A stretch of 64,000 nucleotides of DNA from Lysobacter luteus (lineage in GTDB: Bacteria > Pseudomonadota > Gammaproteobacteria > Xanthomonadales > Xanthomonadaceae). The position numbers were made by a program, and so were the translations under genes. Numbering within the stretch: position 1 is the stretch's first letter; the number at the start of each line of letters is the position of its first letter. Under the pieces are notes generated by a model. That model was not told the origin of the DNA, did not search any database, and saw nothing but the letters and a program-made list of their open reading frames with translations. The stretch is from assembly GCF_907164845.1 (NCBI RefSeq), contig NZ_OU015430.1, forward strand, positions 541,001 through 605,000, given 5' to 3'. Shown in pieces: positions 48,584 through 59,480 of the stretch.

Positions 48584-49738
48584 TCAGAACCGGTGCGACA
48601 GCCGCACGTAGACGTCGCGGTCCAGCCGCGCCCGCGTACCGACCGGGTGCTCCAGCTCGCGCCGCTCGCGCACGCGCGCCTCCATCGAGGTGCGCTCGGC
48701 GAACTTCCATTGGTAGCGGACCTCCGTCAGCCGGTCATTGGGCCGGAAGTCGGGGGAAATCAACCACCCGGCGCCGACCTCGCCGTGGGCGATGCCGATG
48801 TTGTGGCCGGGCGCCATCTCGTAGAGGCTGGCGGCGACCTGCCAGGCCAGCCCGTCGGCGTTGCCATCGCCACCGGTGCCCACCCGCGCATCCGGTGGGG
48901 TGTCGAAGGCGTACGCCAGTTCCGCCCCGGCGACCAGCTTCATGCCGTTGCCACCGACCGGCCAGGTGGCAGCCAGCCGAGCGTCCGCGGTGAGGTAGTC
49001 GTCGCGCGCGTCGCTGCCCGCGCCGGCGACCGCAAGGCTGGAGGGCATCCAGGTGAGCGACAGCATCCGCAGGCTCACCGGGCCCCAGGCCTCGCTGTTC
49101 TCGACGGCAAGGAAGGTCGACACCCGGCTGCCGGAATCGCTGAAGTCCAGCGGCGCGCGAGTGACGCCGGTGCCCCGGCGGTGGCGGTGCTCGGCGATCG
49201 CGTGGCCGCGCCAGCCGGCGCCGATCGGCATGTCCAGATGGACACCGTCGGTCCAGGTGACGTCGGTGTTGGGGCTGTCGTCGCGGTCCAGGCTCTTGGC
49301 CGCGACGCCGGGCAGGTTGAACACCGTCTGGAAGCGGCCGACGCGCAGTCGCATGCCGTCGTCCGGCGCGGCGTAGGCGAGGTAGGCCTCGTCCAGGGTT
49401 ACGTCACCGAACGCGGTGCCCGTGCGCGTGCTGGCGTAGCCGCGCAGGTAGGCCTGCACGTCCTCCTGGTCGCTGCTGAAGCGACCGGCCACGCGTGCCC
49501 GCGCAGTCCAGTTGTCGGCGAAGGCGTTCTGGACCGCCACGCGCAGGCGGGCGTTGAACGCGTCGTTGTCGGTGACGGTACCGTCGCGGGCGGTGGTGCG
49601 GCCGGCGAACCAGCCGCCGCGCAGGTCGCCCGACGCGTTCCAGCCCGGGTCGTCGGCGGCAAATGCAGGCGTGGCGGCCAGGGCGAGCAGCAGGGCCAGG
49701 GAGCCAGCCGCGGCGGAGGAGGGAGCAAGGCGGATCAT
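48584..49738 (-). CDS. Putative outer-membrane beta-barrel protein
   Basis: This 384-residue protein has a signal peptide (about residues 1-27, ATPAFA-ADD), alternating polar/hydrophobic strands with aromatic girdle residues, and a C-terminal phenylalanine (RLSHRF) that signals outer-membrane insertion. Segments such as GWFAGRTTARDGTVTDNDAFNARLRVAVQNAF resemble alginate-export or porin-like barrels. It is not closely matched to a named porin in my reading, so the transported compound is unknown. The ATG at 49738 is chosen because the signal peptide follows it. Confidence 0.7.
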   Translation of the reverse strand: MIRLAPSSAAAGSLALLLALAATPAFAADDPGWNASGDLRGGWFAGRTTARDGTVTDNDAFNARLRVAVQNAFADNWTARARVAGRFSSDQEDVQAYLRGYASTRTGTAFGDVTLDEAYLAYAAPDDGMRLRVGRFQTVFNLPGVAAKSLDRDDSPNTDVTWTDGVHLDMPIGAGWRGHAIAEHRHRRGTGVTRAPLDFSDSGSRVSTFLAVENSEAWGPVSLRMLSLTWMPSSLAVAGAGSDARDDYLTADARLAATWPVGGNGMKLVAGAELAYAFDTPPDARVGTGGDGNADGLAWQVAASLYEMAPGHNIGIAHGEVGAGWLISPDFRPNDRLTEVRYQWKFAERTSMEARVRERRELEHPVGTRARLDRDVYVRLSHRF

Positions 49739-49839
49739 CGGGTTCACCGGTTGGGGCGCGGTGCGCGTCGGTCGCAGCATGCGCGCGGCGAGGCGCCGGG
49801 GGATTGATGCGGATCAAGTGTCCCGCGGGTCGGGCTGGA

Positions 49840-49871
49840 GAAAAGGAGGCGGCCCGCAGGGGCCGCCTCCT
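49840..49871 (-). terminator. Intrinsic terminator of hppA
   Basis: On the minus strand the 12-pair stem AGGAGGCGGCCC/GGGCCGCCTCCT (49844-49871) is followed by TTTTC. It ends hppA transcription, 24 bases after the stop. Confidence 0.9.
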
Positions 49872-49895
49872 GGATACCGCGGTTGCATCCCTTGC

Positions 49896-51923
<2,028 letters not shown>

Positions 51924-52111
51924 GAACCCCTCCCCCAATGAATGAAGTGGACTAAGTGGAATTTCGGATTGCCGCACATTCGGTTTTGGTTGGCACGGCG
52001 AACTGAACCGCCGGCAACAGCGCGACTATGGCACAGCGCCCCCCGCGCCTGTCGACGGGACATTCAGTCGGCGCATGCGAGCCTCGCCCGACGAATTCCC
52101 CGGAGCCCGCC

Positions 52112-52618
52112 ATGCGCCCCACTGTCCTGATGATTGCCGCGGCCACGCTGGTCGCTACCGGCGCGTTCGCGGCCGAACCCGAGATCGACCGCCCCGAGGC
52201 GTCCGCCCAGGCCGTCGGGGCGGCCCACACCCTGCGTTCGATCCCGGAGGCCTGTGCCCGGCTGGAAGGCATGTTCACCGGCGAGGCCGCCGAGCCCTAC
52301 CGGTTCGCCGTGGTGCGCACCAGTCCGAACTGCCAGCCGCGCGCGCGCTTCGTCGACGCGGCGGACGCGAAGCCGTCGACCGCCGACGGCTGGCTGCTCA
52401 ATGACCGCATCAGTGTCCCGAGCGCCGGTTGCCCGTCCCGGAAAGCGGTGGTCGAGGTCTGGCGCAAGCCCGGTGATGCGGCGCCGCCGGCACTCGATGC
52501 CCAGGGCCGCGCGCGCATCTACCTGGGTGATTCCGCCGCCGCCGCCAAGGCCGACAAGCTGGCCACCGTCACCACGTTCGCCGCGTCGATGACGGTGGAA
52601 GGCCAGGGCTGCGACTGA
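52112..52618 (+). CDS. Hypothetical secreted protein with four cysteines
   Basis: I do not recognise this 168-residue protein. A signal peptide (about residues 1-21, TGAFAA-EPE) is clear. The mature part has four cysteines (in EACARL, SPNCQP, SAGCPS and GQGCD), spaced so that two disulfides are likely in the periplasm. It is otherwise soluble and rich in Ala/Pro/Asp. A CGGAG ribosome-binding site lies 5-10 bases before the ATG. It is divergent from hppA and converges on pfp; no function is proposed. Confidence 0.8.
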   Translation: MRPTVLMIAAATLVATGAFAAEPEIDRPEASAQAVGAAHTLRSIPEACARLEGMFTGEAAEPYRFAVVRTSPNCQPRARFVDAADAKPSTADGWLLNDRISVPSAGCPSRKAVVEVWRKPGDAAPPALDAQGRARIYLGDSAAAAKADKLATVTTFAASMTVEGQGCD

Positions 52619-52639
52619 TCGGGCCGGCGCCCACCCCGC

Positions 52640-53896
52640 TCAGCCCGCCCAGGGCGCCAGCCGCGACTTCACCGCGACGTTCTTCAGCGACACGTAGGCC
52701 GGCAGCCCGTCGCGGCCGTACGGTGGTGGCGCCTCGCCGCGGATCAGCGGCTCCAGGTAGAGGCGCGCACGTTGGGTGATGCCGTAACCGTCGCGCCGCA
52801 GGAAGCCCGCCGGCATTTTCTTCTCGCGGTTGGCGATCTTCGTCAGCGGCGCTGGCTCGATGGTCCAGCGGTACGGCTCCTCGGACGTGCGCACGATGAC
52901 CGGCATTACCGCATTCATGCCGGCCAGCGCGTAGTCGACCGCGGCATTGCCGACCGCGATCGCCTGCTGCAGGTCCATCTTCGAGGCGACGTGGCGGGCG
53001 GAGCGCTGCAGGTAGTCCGGCAGCGCCCAGTGCACCTTGTATCCAAGCGCATCCTTGACCCGGCCCGCCAGGTGCGAGGCCACGCCACCGAGCTGGGTGT
53101 GGCCGAACGAATCCTTGCCGCCGCCGGCGTCGGCGACGAACCGGCCATCGGCGGTCTGGATGCCCTCGCTGGCGACCACCACGCAGTAGCCGACCCGCTC
53201 GACCGTGGCCTTCACCTTGGCGAAGAAGTCCGCCTCGTCGTACGGCCGCTCGGGGAACAGAATGAGGTGTGGTGCCTCGTCCGGACCGTTGCCGGCCAGG
53301 CCAGCCGCTGCGGCCAGCCAGCCGGCGTGCCGCCCCATCGCCTCGTAGACGAACACCTTGGTGGAGGTGTCGGCCATCGCCGCGACGTCCAGCGCCGCTT
53401 CGCGCACCGACACTGCGGTGTACTTGGCCGCCGAGCCGAAACCGGGGCAACAGTCGGTCACCGCCAGGTCGTTGTCGACCGTCTTTGGCACGCCGACGCA
53501 GGTCAGCGGGTAGTCGAACTCCCTGGCCAGGCGCGAAACCTTCAGCGCGGTGTCGGCCGAGTCGTTGCCGCCGTTGTAGAGGAACCAGCGCACGTCATGC
53601 GCGCGCAGCACGTCGAGGAGGCGCTCGTACTTCGCGCGGTCGTCCTCGAGCGACTTGAGCTTGACCCGGCACGAACCGAACGCGCCGCCGGGCGTGTGCG
53701 CGAGCGCGCGGATAGCGCTGATCGACTCCTTCGAGGTGTCGATGAGTTCCTCGCGCAACGCGCCGAGGATGCCGTTGCGCGCGGCCAGCACCTTGACCTT
53801 GCGGGCGCGTGCCGACTGGATCACCGCCGACGCGGTGGCGTTGATGACGGCGGTGACGCCGCCGGACTGGGCGTAAAGCAGGGTTCCCGAGGCCAT
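52640..53896 (-). CDS. pfp: Pyrophosphate-dependent 6-phosphofructokinase
   Basis: Pfp phosphorylates fructose 6-phosphate with pyrophosphate instead of ATP, a reversible step of glycolysis. The 418-residue protein starts MASGTLLYAQSGGVTAVINA. Two sites set donor use: GGND (109-112), with aspartate where ATP enzymes have glycine, and PKTVDND (137-143), with the lysine of PPi enzymes. The EAMGRHAGWLA segment and FVYEAMGR binding block are present. Xanthomonads generally lack an ATP-type enzyme. It is divergent from adk and lies 1.7 kb from hppA. Confidence 0.95.
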   Translation of the reverse strand: MASGTLLYAQSGGVTAVINATASAVIQSARARKVKVLAARNGILGALREELIDTSKESISAIRALAHTPGGAFGSCRVKLKSLEDDRAKYERLLDVLRAHDVRWFLYNGGNDSADTALKVSRLAREFDYPLTCVGVPKTVDNDLAVTDCCPGFGSAAKYTAVSVREAALDVAAMADTSTKVFVYEAMGRHAGWLAAAAGLAGNGPDEAPHLILFPERPYDEADFFAKVKATVERVGYCVVVASEGIQTADGRFVADAGGGKDSFGHTQLGGVASHLAGRVKDALGYKVHWALPDYLQRSARHVASKMDLQQAIAVGNAAVDYALAGMNAVMPVIVRTSEEPYRWTIEPAPLTKIANREKKMPAGFLRRDGYGITQRARLYLEPLIRGEAPPPYGRDGLPAYVSLKNVAVKSRLAPWAG

Positions 53897-54056
53897 GTGG
53901 TTTCCAGGGTGGGGGCCGGGATGCGGTAAACTGGGCGCCGTTTGCCCCCGGCAGGTGGACAGTTGGCGCGAGTCTAGCGCCAGCAGGTTCAACGCCATGT
54001 GCCCCGCGCGATACCGGCCGGGCGGGGTTCGGATCTTCGGTTTCCAGGAGCGACAC

Positions 54057-54635
54057 ATGCGATTGGTACTTCTTGGCGCGCCCGGTTCGGGCAAGGGCAC
54101 GCAGGCGGCGCGGCTCAAGGAGCACCTGCAGGTGCCGCACATCTCCACCGGCGACCTGCTGCGCGCCGAAGTCGCTGCCGGCAGCAAGCTCGGGCTGGAA
54201 GCGAAGGAAGTGATGGCCCGCGGCGAGCTGGTCAGCGACGCGATCCTGCTGGGGATGCTCGAAGACCGCTTCTCGCGGGAGGACACCCGCAACGGCTTCA
54301 TCCTCGATGGCTACCCGCGCAACCTGGCCCAGGCCGACGCGCTGGACGCGCTGATGGAGCGGATCGGCCAGCCGATGGACGCCGCGGTGCAGCTGGAGGT
54401 GCCGACCGAGATGCTGGTCGAGCGCATCGCCGGCCGCTCCGCCGCGGAAGGGCGGGCCGACGACAGCCCGGAATCGGTGCGCACCCGCCTGCAGGTCTAC
54501 AACGACCAGACCGCGCCGGTGGTCGACTTCTTCCGCCAGCGCGGCAAGCTCAGCGTGGTCGACGGCGTCGGTTCGCTCGACGATGTGTTCGCCCGCATCG
54601 TGGAGGCGCTGCGGCCGGTGCCTGCGGTCGGTTGA
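54057..54635 (+). CDS. adk: Adenylate kinase (short LID)
   Basis: Adk interconverts AMP and ATP with ADP, balancing adenylate charge. The 192-residue protein has the P-loop GAPGSGKGTQA (residues 7-17), HISTGDLLRAE, the GFILDGYPRNLAQA block, and a short LID (GRSAAEGRADD) without the zinc-finger cysteines of long forms. The TTTCCAGGAG site precedes the ATG by six bases. It is followed by mpl after 13 bases; pfp is divergent. Confidence 0.97.
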   Translation: MRLVLLGAPGSGKGTQAARLKEHLQVPHISTGDLLRAEVAAGSKLGLEAKEVMARGELVSDAILLGMLEDRFSREDTRNGFILDGYPRNLAQADALDALMERIGQPMDAAVQLEVPTEMLVERIAGRSAAEGRADDSPESVRTRLQVYNDQTAPVVDFFRQRGKLSVVDGVGSLDDVFARIVEALRPVPAVG

Positions 54636-54648
54636 CCGCCCACCCCCG

Positions 54649-56016
54649 ATGAAACTCCACATCCTCGGCATCGCCGGTACCTTCATGGGCGGCGTTGCCG
54701 CGCTGGCGCGCGAGCTCGGGCACGTCGTCGAGGGCAGCGACCAGGCGGTCTACCCGCCGATGTCGACCCAGCTCGAAACCCTCGGAATCGAACTGCGCCA
54801 GGGCTACTCGCCCGACAACATTTCCGCAGACTGCGACGAGATCGTCGTCGGCAACGCCCTCTCGCGCGGCAACCCCGCTGTCGAGCAGGTGCTCGACGAC
54901 GGCCGCCGCTACATCTCCGGTGCTCAGTGGCTGAGCGAGCGGGTACTGCCGGGGCGCGACACCATCGCGGTCGCCGGCACCCACGGCAAGACCACCACCA
55001 CCACCATCCTGACTTGGCTGCTGCAGGCCGCCGGGCGCGAGCCGGGCTTCTTGATCGGCGGCGTGGCCGAGGACTTCGGCGTGTCGGCGCGGGTCGGGGG
55101 CGGCCGCGAGTTCGTGGTCGAGGCCGACGAGTACGACACCGCGTTCTTCGACAAGCGCAGCAAGTTCGTCCACTACCGTCCGCTGGTCGCGATCCTCAAC
55201 AACCTCGAGTTCGACCATGCCGACATCTTCCCGGACGTCGCTGCGATCCAGCGCCAGTTCCACCACCTGGTGCGAACCGTGCCAAGGCGGGGGCGCCTGA
55301 TCGTCAACGGCGAGGACACGCGCCTGGCCGAGGTGCTGGCGATGGGCTGCTGGACGCCGGTCGAGACCTTCGGCATGGATCCCGGCGGTACGTTCGACTG
55401 GAGCGCGCAGTTGCTGGAAGCCGACGGCAGTGCCTTCACCGTGGTCCATCGCGGGGAGTCCATCGGCAACGTGCAGTGGCCGCTGCTCGGGCGCCACAAC
55501 GTGATGAATGCGCTGGCGGCGCTGGCCGCCGTCAATGCCGCCGGGGTCGACGTCGCATCGGTCCTGCCCGTGCTGTCGGCCTTCCGCAGCGTCAAGCGCC
55601 GGATGGAACTGGTCGGCGAGCACGACGGCACCACCGTGTACGACGACTTCGCCCACCATCCGACCGCGATCGCGACCACGCTGGCCGGCCTGCGCGCGCG
55701 GGTCGGCACCGGTCGCATCGTCGTGGCGATGGAGCCGCGCAGCAATTCGATGCGGCTGGGCGCCCATGCCGACGCCCTGGCGCCGTCGCTGGCCGACGCC
55801 GACGCGGTGGTGTTCCTGCACCGTCCGGAACTCGCCTGGGACGCCGGAAAGGTCGTGGCGGAGCTGCGGGGCGAAGCCGTCGCGGTGCCGGACGTCGACG
55901 CCCTGGTCGCCGCGCTGCGCGACCGGGTGCGCGCGGGTGACCACGTGGTGTTCATGTCCAACGGCGGCTTCGACGGGGCGCCGCGACGCTTCCTGGCGGC
56001 CCTGCGCGCGGGCTAG
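54649..56016 (+). CDS. mpl: UDP-N-acetylmuramate:L-alanyl-gamma-D-glutamyl-meso-diaminopimelate ligase
   Basis: Mpl joins recycled murein tripeptide to UDP-MurNAc, feeding peptidoglycan synthesis. The 455-residue protein has Mur-ligase architecture: KLHILGIAGTFMGGVAALARELGHVVEGSD (UDP-MurNAc domain), the P-loop VAGTHGKTTTTTILTW (about 107-122) and the central FVVEADEYDTAFFDKRSKFVHYRP block specific to Mpl. The C-terminal domain contains DDFAHHPTAIATTL. The ATG at 54649 lies 13 bases after adk. Confidence 0.96.
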   Translation: MKLHILGIAGTFMGGVAALARELGHVVEGSDQAVYPPMSTQLETLGIELRQGYSPDNISADCDEIVVGNALSRGNPAVEQVLDDGRRYISGAQWLSERVLPGRDTIAVAGTHGKTTTTTILTWLLQAAGREPGFLIGGVAEDFGVSARVGGGREFVVEADEYDTAFFDKRSKFVHYRPLVAILNNLEFDHADIFPDVAAIQRQFHHLVRTVPRRGRLIVNGEDTRLAEVLAMGCWTPVETFGMDPGGTFDWSAQLLEADGSAFTVVHRGESIGNVQWPLLGRHNVMNALAALAAVNAAGVDVASVLPVLSAFRSVKRRMELVGEHDGTTVYDDFAHHPTAIATTLAGLRARVGTGRIVVAMEPRSNSMRLGAHADALAPSLADADAVVFLHRPELAWDAGKVVAELRGEAVAVPDVDALVAALRDRVRAGDHVVFMSNGGFDGAPRRFLAALRAG

Positions 56017-56058
56017 TTTTGCCGCGTCGTCACGTTGCCCTGCGCTAGGCTGGTGGTG

Positions 56059-56640
56059 ATGCGGAGCGAATCCCTGTCCCTGTTTCCCTTGCCCACGGTG
56101 CTGGTGCCCGGCGCCGCGCTGGGCCTGCGCGTGTTCGAACCGCGCTACCTCGACCTGGTCAGCGAGTGCGGGCGCAAGGGCACCGGATTCGGTGTCTGCC
56201 TGCTGATGGACGGTGACGAAGGCAGCGAGACCACCGCGGCGGCGGCGTTCGGCACCGAGGCGCTGATCGAGGATTTCGGCACCGGCGACGACGGGCTGCT
56301 GACCCTGCGCGTACGCGGCGCGCGCCGGTTCCATGCACGCCAGTTGCGGGTGCGCGACAACGGCCTGCAGGTGGCCGAGGTGGAATGGGCCGACCCTGAT
56401 CCGGTGGAACCGCTGCGTCCCGAACACGGCCTGCTGGCGACGTTGCTGCGGGGCGTGCTCGAGCAGGTCGGCGGCGAGCACGCGGACGCACTGGATGCGC
56501 GCATCGACGACGCGGCCTGGGTGGGCTGGCGACTGGTGGAAATGCTGCCGCTGCAGGACATCCAGCGCCAGCAACTGCTGCAGGTCGACGACCCGCACGA
56601 GCGGCTGGACCGCCTGCTCTCGCTGCTCCCGGACGACTAG
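56059..56640 (+). CDS. LON substrate-binding domain protein
   Basis: This 193-residue cytoplasmic protein is a stand-alone LON N-terminal (substrate-binding) domain. The family text LSLFPLPTVLVPGAALGLRVFEPRYLDLV opens it, followed by GFGVCLLMDG and a helical C-terminal half with WVGWRLVEMLPLQDIQRQQLLQ. It has no ATPase or protease part. Related proteins are common but uncharacterised. The start is the ATG at 56059. The TAG stop overlaps the stop of the convergent DedA-PAP2 gene (CTAG, 56637-56640). Confidence 0.9.
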   Translation: MRSESLSLFPLPTVLVPGAALGLRVFEPRYLDLVSECGRKGTGFGVCLLMDGDEGSETTAAAAFGTEALIEDFGTGDDGLLTLRVRGARRFHARQLRVRDNGLQVAEVEWADPDPVEPLRPEHGLLATLLRGVLEQVGGEHADALDARIDDAAWVGWRLVEMLPLQDIQRQQLLQVDDPHERLDRLLSLLPDD

Positions 56641-58652
56641 TCGGCCTTCGCCGGGCCGCGTGCCGGCGCCTGCGTGCGGATCCTGAGCACGTGCACCGCG
56701 TTGTCGGGATGCGGAGCCTCGAGGACGTCCAGCCCTCCCAGGTGTGTCCGTACGACCGCGTGGGCCGCGCCGCCGTCGTCGACGGGACGCCACAGCACCG
56801 CGGCACCGAATGGCTTGCTGGCCTGCAACGTTTGCGCCGTGCCGAGCCACAACGGGGTGCCGTTGGCCAGCAGCGCGGGCGCCGGCCACAGGCGGATGGC
56901 CAGCTTCTCGTCCGGGCGGTTGCCGGGGCGGAGCATCAGCAGCGCTTCGGCATGCGCGTCGAGCGTCGCCGGCAGGACCGCCTGTTGCGCCTGCGGCAGG
57001 TCATCGTCAAGCAGCGCCAGCGTCGCAACCCAGTCCGCTTGGGGTTGCGCACGCCACCCCGCGCGCTCCAGCGCGTCCTGCAGCGGTTCGAGCGGACCCG
57101 CAACCTGCAGGTCCAATGGCCAGCGCAACCGACGGTCGCCTTCGTTGCGCTGGGCCGGCAGGGTGGCCCACTCGCTGTTCCACCAGTCGTCCATGGAGAC
57201 GACGCGCGTCGCCGGCGCGGCGGTGAACTGGGCCAGCAGGTCGTCGGCCGCGCGCGGTGCATGCCAGAGGCCGGCGGCCACGAAACTGCCGTAGAACAGG
57301 AACGCCAGCGGGCGCATCCAGAACGAGCGCGCGACGTGGCTGCGGTAGGCGATGCCGAGCACCAGCACCCAGGCCAGCCCGAACAGCGTGCCGCCGACCA
57401 GGTCGCTGGGCCAGTGCGCGCCCAGGTAAAGCCGGGCGAAGCCGACCACGGTCGTCACCACGCCCGCAAGCAGGTATGGCCACACCCGCTTGCGGCCCGG
57501 CAATTCGCGCGCGATGAGCACCGCGAAGAACCCGAAGATGATGGTGGTCATCGTCACCGCGACCGACGGGAAGCCGAAGCCGGCCGGCGCGGTGGGCGGC
57601 CGCGGCATGTCGATCGCCGCCTCGAGCACGGCCGTCAGCACCAGCCCGAATACCAGCGCCGCCAGCCAGTGGGCGGCGGCCATCCAGCGTCGCCGCCACA
57701 GCAGGTACGCAAGCGTCACCGCCGCCGCCGAGCCCAGTACCGGTGCATCGCCAAGGCTCGCCAGCCCGGCCATCAGCCGGTCGGCCAGCGGGTTGCGCAG
57801 CGACCACATCAGGTCGTGCAGGTAATGGTCCAGCGCCAGCGGGCCGCCACTGGCGAGCAGCATCGCGACCAGGGTGAACCAGATCCAGCTAATGGCCAGC
57901 AGGCTCACCGCCAGCATCGCCAGCGATGCCGACTCCGGCCGGTTAGGGTCGATCAGCGCGCCCGCGTAGCGGCCCAGCCTCGGGTGGGCGCGGCTCCAGC
58001 GCAGCACGCGCGCGAGCAGGTGGTCGGCATGCTCGGCAAACCAGCGCCAGGTGTAGAGCACGCCGGCCCAGACCAGCGCCACCGTCAGCGCGAGGGCGCC
58101 GAGCGCCAGGGCCAACCGGTCGGCCACCGCCGCGACCGCGTCGTACGAGCGGCCCAGCGCCCAGCCCGGCGCGAGGAACAGCGCGGCCCAGGCGATGCAG
58201 GCCACCAGGCTCGGCAGTGCGTACCGCCGCAAGGGCATCTGCAGGGTGCCGGCGATGGCCGGCACGAACGGCCGCACCGCACCTACGAAGCGCGCGATGG
58301 CGATGCTCTTGACCCCGTGCCGGCGGAACAGCGTTTCGCCTCGATCCAGCCATTGTGGATACCGCGCGAACGGCCAGCGCTGGCGCAGCTGGCTTCCCCA
58401 CCGGCGGCCGATCCAGTAACTGAGCAGGTCGCCGCAGAACGCGCCAAGCGCGGCGCAGGCGAGCGCATAAGGTCCATTGACGTGGCCCAGGCCGATCAGT
58501 GCACCGACGGCGAACAGCAGCGGCAGCGCGGGAACGACGATGCCGACCACCACCAGCGCGTCGCAGAACGCGATGAGGAACACCAGTGCGCCGGCCGCGA
58601 TGGGGTGCGCGCTGATCCATGCGGTCGCGCTGTCGAGCCAAGCCGGATTCAT
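56637..58652 (-). CDS. DedA / PAP2 / LssY-C fusion membrane protein with degenerate PAP2 site
   Basis: This 671-residue inner-membrane protein fuses three parts. A DedA domain (about 1-200) has GDLLSYWIGRRWGSQLRQ, FVGAVRPFVPAIAGTLQMPLRRY and GWALG. A PAP2-like domain (about 240-420) follows, then a soluble LssY-C-type tail (about 440-671). The PAP2 motifs are damaged. MPRPP (351-352) has E at 344 instead of lysine, FPSVAV (361-366) replaces PSGH and so lacks the histidine, while ARLYLGAHWPSD keeps the third-motif Arg, His and Asp. DedA proteins move or flip undecaprenyl phosphate or other lipids; PAP2 normally dephosphorylates them. The fusion is known from relatives, but activity of this PAP2 is doubtful. 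Confidence 0.9.
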   Translation of the reverse strand: MNPAWLDSATAWISAHPIAAGALVFLIAFCDALVVVGIVVPALPLLFAVGALIGLGHVNGPYALACAALGAFCGDLLSYWIGRRWGSQLRQRWPFARYPQWLDRGETLFRRHGVKSIAIARFVGAVRPFVPAIAGTLQMPLRRYALPSLVACIAWAALFLAPGWALGRSYDAVAAVADRLALALGALALTVALVWAGVLYTWRWFAEHADHLLARVLRWSRAHPRLGRYAGALIDPNRPESASLAMLAVSLLAISWIWFTLVAMLLASGGPLALDHYLHDLMWSLRNPLADRLMAGLASLGDAPVLGSAAAVTLAYLLWRRRWMAAAHWLAALVFGLVLTAVLEAAIDMPRPPTAPAGFGFPSVAVTMTTIIFGFFAVLIARELPGRKRVWPYLLAGVVTTVVGFARLYLGAHWPSDLVGGTLFGLAWVLVLGIAYRSHVARSFWMRPLAFLFYGSFVAAGLWHAPRAADDLLAQFTAAPATRVVSMDDWWNSEWATLPAQRNEGDRRLRWPLDLQVAGPLEPLQDALERAGWRAQPQADWVATLALLDDDLPQAQQAVLPATLDAHAEALLMLRPGNRPDEKLAIRLWPAPALLANGTPLWLGTAQTLQASKPFGAAVLWRPVDDGGAAHAVVRTHLGGLDVLEAPHPDNAVHVLRIRTQAPARGPAKAD

Positions 58653-58773
58653 CGCGCAATTATGGCAGCGCGCAACGCGATTCCGGCAGGTCGCTGGCAT
58701 CCCCGTACCGGTCGCGGTCACCCACGCGGCGGCCGTCCGCCGGGCATGGTGATGGTTTGCGTACACTGCGCGG

Positions 58774-59445
58774 ATGCCAGCGACCGCATCCATCCCGGCC
58801 GACGAAGTCGCCGCGCTCAAGGCCGACAGCTTCGGTCGGATCGCGCTGATGCGCGGCGACGACGGGCTGTTCGTACGCCGCGACCTCGGCCATGTACCGG
58901 GCTGGCTACGGCTACCGGCATGGTGGCTCGCACGCCGCGAGGCGAGGGCGTTGCGGCAGGTCGACGGCATGGCGGCGGTGCCGCAGCTGCTGCGCTGGGA
59001 CGGTCGCCGGCTTGATCGCAGCTACATGGACGGCGCGGCGATGTACCAGCGCCCGCCGCACGGCGACCTGGTCTATTTCCGTCGCGCGCGGCGCCTGCTG
59101 CAGGGCCTGCACCGGCGCGGCCTGGTGCACAACGACCTGGCCAAGGAAGCCAACTGGCTGGTGCTGGCCGACGGTACCCCCGGCGTCATCGATTTCCAGC
59201 TCGCGGTCCGCGGTCATCCGCGCTCGCGCTGGATGCGCCTGCTCGCGCGCGAGGACCTGCGCCACCTGCTCAAGCACAAGCGGACGTACTGCCCGCAGTC
59301 GCTCACCCCGGTGGAGCGGCGCGTGCTGAAGCGGCACTCCTGGCTGCGCGACGCGTGGTTCGCCACCGGCAAGCCGGTCTACCGGTTCGTGACCCGGCGG
59401 CTGCTCAAGTGGGAAGACAACGAAGGCCAAGGCCCCAAGCCCTGA
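58774..59445 (+). CDS. Small kinase-like protein (InaA/Kdo-kinase-like fold)
   Basis: This 223-residue cytoplasmic protein has the catalytic end of a protein-kinase-like fold. LVHNDLAKEANWLVLADG provides the HXDX4N catalytic loop and VIDFQLA the DFG-equivalent metal aspartate. The N-terminal lobe is shortened, with an Arg-rich helical surface. It resembles small kinases annotated as serine/threonine or lipopolysaccharide kinases of the InaA group; the substrate is unknown, and LPS-sugar phosphorylation is one possibility given the envelope genes nearby. It is divergent from the DedA-PAP2 gene and 35 bases before an SDR gene. Confidence 0.75.
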   Translation: MPATASIPADEVAALKADSFGRIALMRGDDGLFVRRDLGHVPGWLRLPAWWLARREARALRQVDGMAAVPQLLRWDGRRLDRSYMDGAAMYQRPPHGDLVYFRRARRLLQGLHRRGLVHNDLAKEANWLVLADGTPGVIDFQLAVRGHPRSRWMRLLAREDLRHLLKHKRTYCPQSLTPVERRVLKRHSWLRDAWFATGKPVYRFVTRRLLKWEDNEGQGPKP

Positions 59446-59480
59446 CTCCTACAATGGCCGGCAACCCGCTGGAGCACGCC

